Assembly: GCA_021414045.1 (NCBI GenBank)
Contig: JAIOPF010000157.1
Coordinates: 1 to 8,910, forward strand
DNA: 8,910 nt
Direction of reading: 5' to 3'
DNA from: Deltaproteobacteria bacterium
Lineage (GTDB): Bacteria > UBA10199 > DSSB01
Part shown: one piece after another, positions 6,048 through 8,910 of the stretch
How the letters are laid out: every line of letters begins with the position of its first letter
How positions within the stretch are numbered: the first letter of the stretch is position 1
Program-made: the position numbers and the translations under genes
The notes under the pieces: generated by a model
What the model saw: the letters and a program-made list of their open reading frames with translations, nothing else
What the model was told of the DNA's origin: nothing
Databases searched by the model: none

Positions 6048-7229
6048 ATGATCCAATTTCCCAAAGACCTCGAAGATTTCCTGCTCTCCTACGTCAAACG
6101 AGAATTCTATCGCGGCACGCGCCGCGCCTCCTTCGCGGATCGGCCCTTCATTCGCGAAGACTTGCTGTTTTTCTCCAAAGGCGTGGCGGATCTCTCCGAG
6201 CTATTCACCGCCGACCGGGCCAACCTTCAATCGGGATACCTGAACCAACCCCAATTCCGCGCCGGCTACATCCTGTATTTTTTGCCCATCAACTTCGCCA
6301 AGACCCGATTCGTCCTGGACCGATTTCCGGAAAAATTCTGGAAGCGCAAGACTTACCGCGTCCTCGACATCGGCTGTGGGCCGGGCTCGGCATCCTTGGC
6401 TTTTCTCGACGCCCTGAAAAAGAAAAATCCCTCGGCCGAGATCGAACTGGTCTTGGTGGAACAGAACGCCAATGTCCTCGCCGACGCGCAGCGCCTGCTG
6501 CGGGGCTTCGCCGGAAAATTAAAAATCGAGATCCGAGCCTTCCCGCTCTGGCTGCACGGTTTCCGTTTCCAGGGTGAGTACGATTTGATCTTGATGAGCC
6601 ACGTCTTGAACGAGATGGTGAAATACTCCGCGCAAGAACGCTCCGAATGGCTGCTCCCTCGCCTGCAAGAGCACCTCGCTCCCGAAGGCATCGTCGCTCT
6701 CACCGAACCCGCCCTAAAGCGTCCGACGCGAGAGCTCATGGCCCTGCGCGACCACTTGATCGAAGATAAGGAATTTTGCGTCCTCGGCCCCTGCCTGCAC
6801 GACGAGGTCTGCCCCATGCTGGCGGCCACCCGCAGCGATTGGTGCCATTTTTACCTCGATTGGGACGAGCCGGAATATTTGCAGGCCCTGGATCGCATGG
6901 TGAAGAACGACAACCATTTCCTAAAGGTCGCCTATGTCTTGCTGGGCAGGACGGCGGCCTGGAAAAAATCCCTACCGCGAGGCCGTGACACCTATCGCGT
7001 GGTCAGCAACCGCATGCAAAACCGCGAGAAGACCGAAGCCGTGCTCTGCGGGCCGCCAGGGCGACTCACCGTCTCGCGCCTCAACCTCGAGAAGCGCAAG
7101 GAAAACTCGGCCCTCGATAAGGTGCGTCGCGGCGATCTATTGCAGATTCAGGGTTGGGACCGGAAAGACTTCGAAGTGGGAAGGACCTTGCGGCTCAGCC
7201 CGAAGCAGGTCTTGAAAATTCTCCCTTAA
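6048..7229 (+). CDS. Rsm22/METTL17-like small-subunit ribosome assembly protein with Fe-S-type cysteines
   Basis: The 393-residue protein matches the Rsm22 family, whose mitochondrial members (yeast Rsm22, METTL17) bind the small ribosomal subunit during assembly; whether they methylate rRNA is debated. A class I methyltransferase core has motif I VLDIGCGPGSASLAFL at 105-120 and LVLVEQN at 134-140 after strand 2, then LMSHVLNEM at 182-190 and LTEPALKRP at 218-226, both hallmarks of the family. A cysteine cluster follows: C249-x5-C255-x10-C266 in GPCLHDEVCPML and DWCHF, with a distant C334 in VLCGPPG. This resembles the four-cysteine pattern that holds a [4Fe-4S] cluster in METTL17; C244 is extra. 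Residues about 292-393 form a C-terminal beta-rich part (VAYVLLGR, RLTVSRLNL). ATG 6048 lies 10 bases after tonB with a weak Shine-Dalgarno site, suggesting readthrough or coupling. The stop TAA shares TTAA with the convergent gene's stop. Confidence 0.87.
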   Translation: MIQFPKDLEDFLLSYVKREFYRGTRRASFADRPFIREDLLFFSKGVADLSELFTADRANLQSGYLNQPQFRAGYILYFLPINFAKTRFVLDRFPEKFWKRKTYRVLDIGCGPGSASLAFLDALKKKNPSAEIELVLVEQNANVLADAQRLLRGFAGKLKIEIRAFPLWLHGFRFQGEYDLILMSHVLNEMVKYSAQERSEWLLPRLQEHLAPEGIVALTEPALKRPTRELMALRDHLIEDKEFCVLGPCLHDEVCPMLAATRSDWCHFYLDWDEPEYLQALDRMVKNDNHFLKVAYVLLGRTAAWKKSLPRGRDTYRVVSNRMQNREKTEAVLCGPPGRLTVSRLNLEKRKENSALDKVRRGDLLQIQGWDRKDFEVGRTLRLSPKQVLKILP

Positions 7230-8197
7230 CGGCGTCGCGCAGGCTTCTGGATGGGCTTCTTCGCGGCCTTCTGTTTCTTCATCAGGCCCGCCGCATCGGA
7301 GCGGAGCTTCTCGATCAATTTCTGAAAATCGTTCGGCGGCTTCGAATTGAAGGTCATCTTCTTATTGACGACGGGATGACGGAATTCGAGATGGGCCGCA
7401 TGCAGGGCGTGGCGCGGCAGGACGGTCTTGCTTCCGTAAAGTTTGTCTCCAAGCACCGGATGGCCCAAGCCGGCCATGTGGATGCGAACCTGATGGGTGC
7501 GGCCGGTCTCCAAGCGGGCTTCGATCAGGGTGGCGTCGCGATAACGCTCGACGACGCGAAAATACGTGACCGCCCGTCCTACCCGCGAAGGGCCTTTTCC
7601 AGGCAGGGTCTTCATCTTTTTACCCTTTGCCGCGAGGTCCTTGACGATCGAGGTCTCGATGGTTCCCTCGGCCTTCTTGATCTGACCTTCGACCAAAGCC
7701 ATGTAGCGTCGGCCCACCGTGTGGCGCTTGAATTGATAGGAAAGGACATTCGCCGCCCGCGTCAGGGTGTAGACCATCAAACCGCTCGTCTCCCGGTCGA
7801 GGCGATGCATCAAGCCAACGTAGGGATGTTCGATGTCGGGATGGGCGCGGCGGAGGTAATCGTTGATATCGTCGACCAGCGTCGAACTCAGCGTCTGCGC
7901 GCTTCGCTCACAAGCCACGCCTGGCGGCTTCTCGACGACCAGCAAATCGGCATCCTCGAAATAGACCTTGAGGTAGCGCTTGCGCCGCGGCAATTGGGCG
8001 TCGGCCGGATCCTTGATCTCGAACTTCTCGCCTTTTTGCACTTTCCAAGAACCGATGATGATCTTGCGGTCACCCAAGAAGACCTTGCCCTCGTCGATGA
8101 GTTGCTTGGCCTTCTTGCGGCTGGCGTTCATCGCCTGAGCTAGGAATTGGTCGAGACGCATCTCGTTTTGGTCGATTTTGACTTCGAAGGCTTCCAT
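7226..8197 (-). CDS. RluA-family RNA pseudouridine synthase with S4 domain
   Basis: The enzyme isomerises specific uridines in rRNA or tRNA to pseudouridine. From ATG 8197 it has 323 residues. An N-terminal S4 RNA-binding domain occupies about 13-60 (MRLDQFLAQAMNASRKKAK, then IDEGKVFLGDR). The catalytic domain starts at VVEKPPGV and carries the signature HRLDRETSG at 131-139 with catalytic aspartate D134. The RLETGRTHQVRIH strand is at 228-240, followed by HPVLGDKLYG. The last 18 or so residues are a basic tail (KKQKAAKKPIQKPARRR) that could add RNA affinity. The frame can extend to a GTG at 8248 (340 residues), but that would overlap the divergent gshB start and adds only a non-conserved stretch; AAAGGG about 10 bases upstream supports ATG 8197. 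The S4 domain and catalytic core resemble RluC/RluD, but the target uridines cannot be read from the sequence, so no symbol is given. It is convergent with the Rsm22-like gene. Confidence 0.93.
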   Translation of the reverse strand: MEAFEVKIDQNEMRLDQFLAQAMNASRKKAKQLIDEGKVFLGDRKIIIGSWKVQKGEKFEIKDPADAQLPRRKRYLKVYFEDADLLVVEKPPGVACERSAQTLSSTLVDDINDYLRRAHPDIEHPYVGLMHRLDRETSGLMVYTLTRAANVLSYQFKRHTVGRRYMALVEGQIKKAEGTIETSIVKDLAAKGKKMKTLPGKGPSRVGRAVTYFRVVERYRDATLIEARLETGRTHQVRIHMAGLGHPVLGDKLYGSKTVLPRHALHAAHLEFRHPVVNKKMTFNSKPPNDFQKLIEKLRSDAAGLMKKQKAAKKPIQKPARRR

Positions 8198-8227
8198 GAA
8201 ATCGGTACCCTTTCGGGGGGCTCTTGG

Positions 8228-8233
8228 GTTATA
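8228..8233 (-). promoter_or_regulatory. Candidate -10 element for the pseudouridine synthase gene
   Basis: On the minus strand TATAAC matches five of six positions of a sigma70 -10 box and would put transcription start near 8221, about 24 bases before ATG 8197. No good -35 element is found at the right distance. The overlapping plus-strand TATAGA (8230-8235) would place a start almost at the gshB ATG. The 44-base gap is too short to say more. Confidence 0.2.
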
Positions 8234-8241
8234 GAGAGCTG

Positions 8242-8910
8242 ATGTCACGCCGCCGTAAAAGCCTCAAGCTCCTTTTTGTCGCCGATCCCCTCGCCAATTT
8301 CCATCCGGCGCGCGAAACGACGCTTTTCTTGATGCACGAGGCCCAACGGCGAGGCCACGAAATCTATGCCACCACCCCGGACCGCCTCTCCAGCCGGGGC
8401 CATGAGCCCGAGGCCTGGGCGCAAAAACTCAAGATTCTCGGCATCGGCAAGCCGGTCTGGCACCGTATCACCGACAGTCGGACCCGCGAGCTGAAATCCT
8501 TCGACGCGGTGCTGCTGCGAAAAGACCCGCCCTTTGACCAGAACTTCCTGCATCACCTCTACCTGCTCGACCTGGTCTCGCGCGAGGTTTACATGATGAA
8601 CCATCCGCGGGGAATTCTCGAGGCCAACGAAAAATTATTCCCGCTGCGCTTCCCCGCGCTAATCCCCGCAACCTTGGTAAGCGCGGATTTCGAGGCGCTA
8701 CGCGAATTCGTGAGGGCCCAGCCTTCCGGCGCGGTCGTGAAGCCAATCAACAGCAGCGGAGGGCGCGGCATCTTCTTTCTGCGCAATGCTAACATCGAGA
8801 ACTTCAAGGTCATCCTCGAGACCGCCACCGAAAACTTCACCCGCCACGTCATCGTCCAACGCTTCCTCCCCGAGATCCAACGCGGCGACAAACGGGTCTT
8901 GCTGCTCGGC
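8242..8910 (+). CDS. gshB: Glutathione synthase, 5' part (3' end outside window)
   Basis: GshB ligates gamma-glutamylcysteine to glycine using ATP in the cytosol, the second step of glutathione synthesis. The visible 223 residues, about 70% of the usual length of about 315, match the prokaryotic ATP-grasp enzyme throughout. The N-terminal domain has FVADPLANFHPARETTLFLMHEAQRRGHE at about 12-40, interrupted here only by my quoting limit: key parts are ADPLANFHPARETT and MHEAQRRGHE. FDAVLLRKDPPFDQNF at 87-102 is the family's signature, followed by NHPRGILEANEKLFPLRFP at about 121-138 and LIPATLVS. The ATP-grasp part has VVKPINSSGGRGIF at about 165-178, VILETATEN at 190-198 and RFLPEIQRGDKRVLL at 207-221. 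ATG 8242 fits the family N-terminus; AGAGAG just upstream is a weak, close Shine-Dalgarno site. It is divergent from the pseudouridine synthase with a 44-base shared gap. A gshA partner is not in view. Confidence 0.95.
   Translation, partial: MSRRRKSLKLLFVADPLANFHPARETTLFLMHEAQRRGHEIYATTPDRLSSRGHEPEAWAQKLKILGIGKPVWHRITDSRTRELKSFDAVLLRKDPPFDQNFLHHLYLLDLVSREVYMMNHPRGILEANEKLFPLRFPALIPATLVSADFEALREFVRAQPSGAVVKPINSSGGRGIFFLRNANIENFKVILETATENFTRHVIVQRFLPEIQRGDKRVLLLG

Noticed and set aside
7154..8143. Open plus-strand frame of 329 codons opposite the pseudouridine synthase gene
   Set aside because: The minus strand carries intact S4 and HRLDRETSG motifs, so the plus frame is a shadow; it also overlaps the end of the Rsm22-like gene.
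8245..8891. Several minus-strand frames opposite gshB
   Set aside because: The plus strand reads GshB continuously from 8242 to the window end with family motifs throughout.

Overview
The window looks like a piece of bacterial chromosome with fairly high GC (about 60% by eye) and densely packed genes; no gap exceeds about 90 bases. A glutathione synthase of the proteobacterial GshB type, a TonB/FecCD-type uptake cluster, an Rsm22-family protein and a large unrecognised multi-domain protein suggest a Gram-negative bacterium of the broad deltaproteobacterial grade (Myxococcota, Bdellovibrionota or uncultured relatives). That placement is an inference with low confidence. No rRNA, tRNA, CRISPR array, insertion sequence, prophage or integron signal was seen.

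Layout. (1) 1-675, plus strand: the 3' end of a Uup-like ABC-F ATPase. (2) 689-3457 (or 3508), minus strand, convergent with it: a protein of about 920 residues that I cannot assign. It has an N-terminal helical region, a hydrophobic Ala/Gly-rich region, a class I SAM-methyltransferase-like domain, a short membrane-like segment and a helical C-terminus. (3) 3547-7229, plus strand: a likely operon with a FecCD-type permease broken by an internal deletion and frameshift, its overlapping FecE/BtuD-type ATPase, a TonB-family protein, and an Rsm22/METTL17-like protein with an Fe-S-type cysteine set. (4) 7226-8197, minus strand: an RluA-family pseudouridine synthase whose stop codon shares TTAA with the Rsm22-like gene. 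(5) 8242-8910, plus strand: the 5' three quarters or so of gshB, divergent from the pseudouridine synthase and cut by the window end.

How the genes fit together. The permease, ATPase and TonB genes form part of a system for bringing iron-siderophore, haem or cobalamin across both membranes. The substrate-binding protein, outer-membrane receptor and ExbBD are absent from this window. As read, the permease lacks about 65-70 residues, including the family hallmark loop, so the importer is either dead or the sequence has an assembly gap at about 3700-3715. The Rsm22-like gene follows tonB by only 10 bases, which places an Fe-S ribosome-assembly factor in a probable iron-uptake transcript. Uup, the Rsm22-like protein and the RluA-family enzyme are all ribosome or RNA related, but they are on different transcripts.

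The most unusual items are the large methyltransferase-containing orphan, the two 15-base repeats spaced exactly 20 bases apart in its divergent promoter region (overlapping a possible 9-codon leader ORF), the broken permease, and the Rsm22/TonB linkage.
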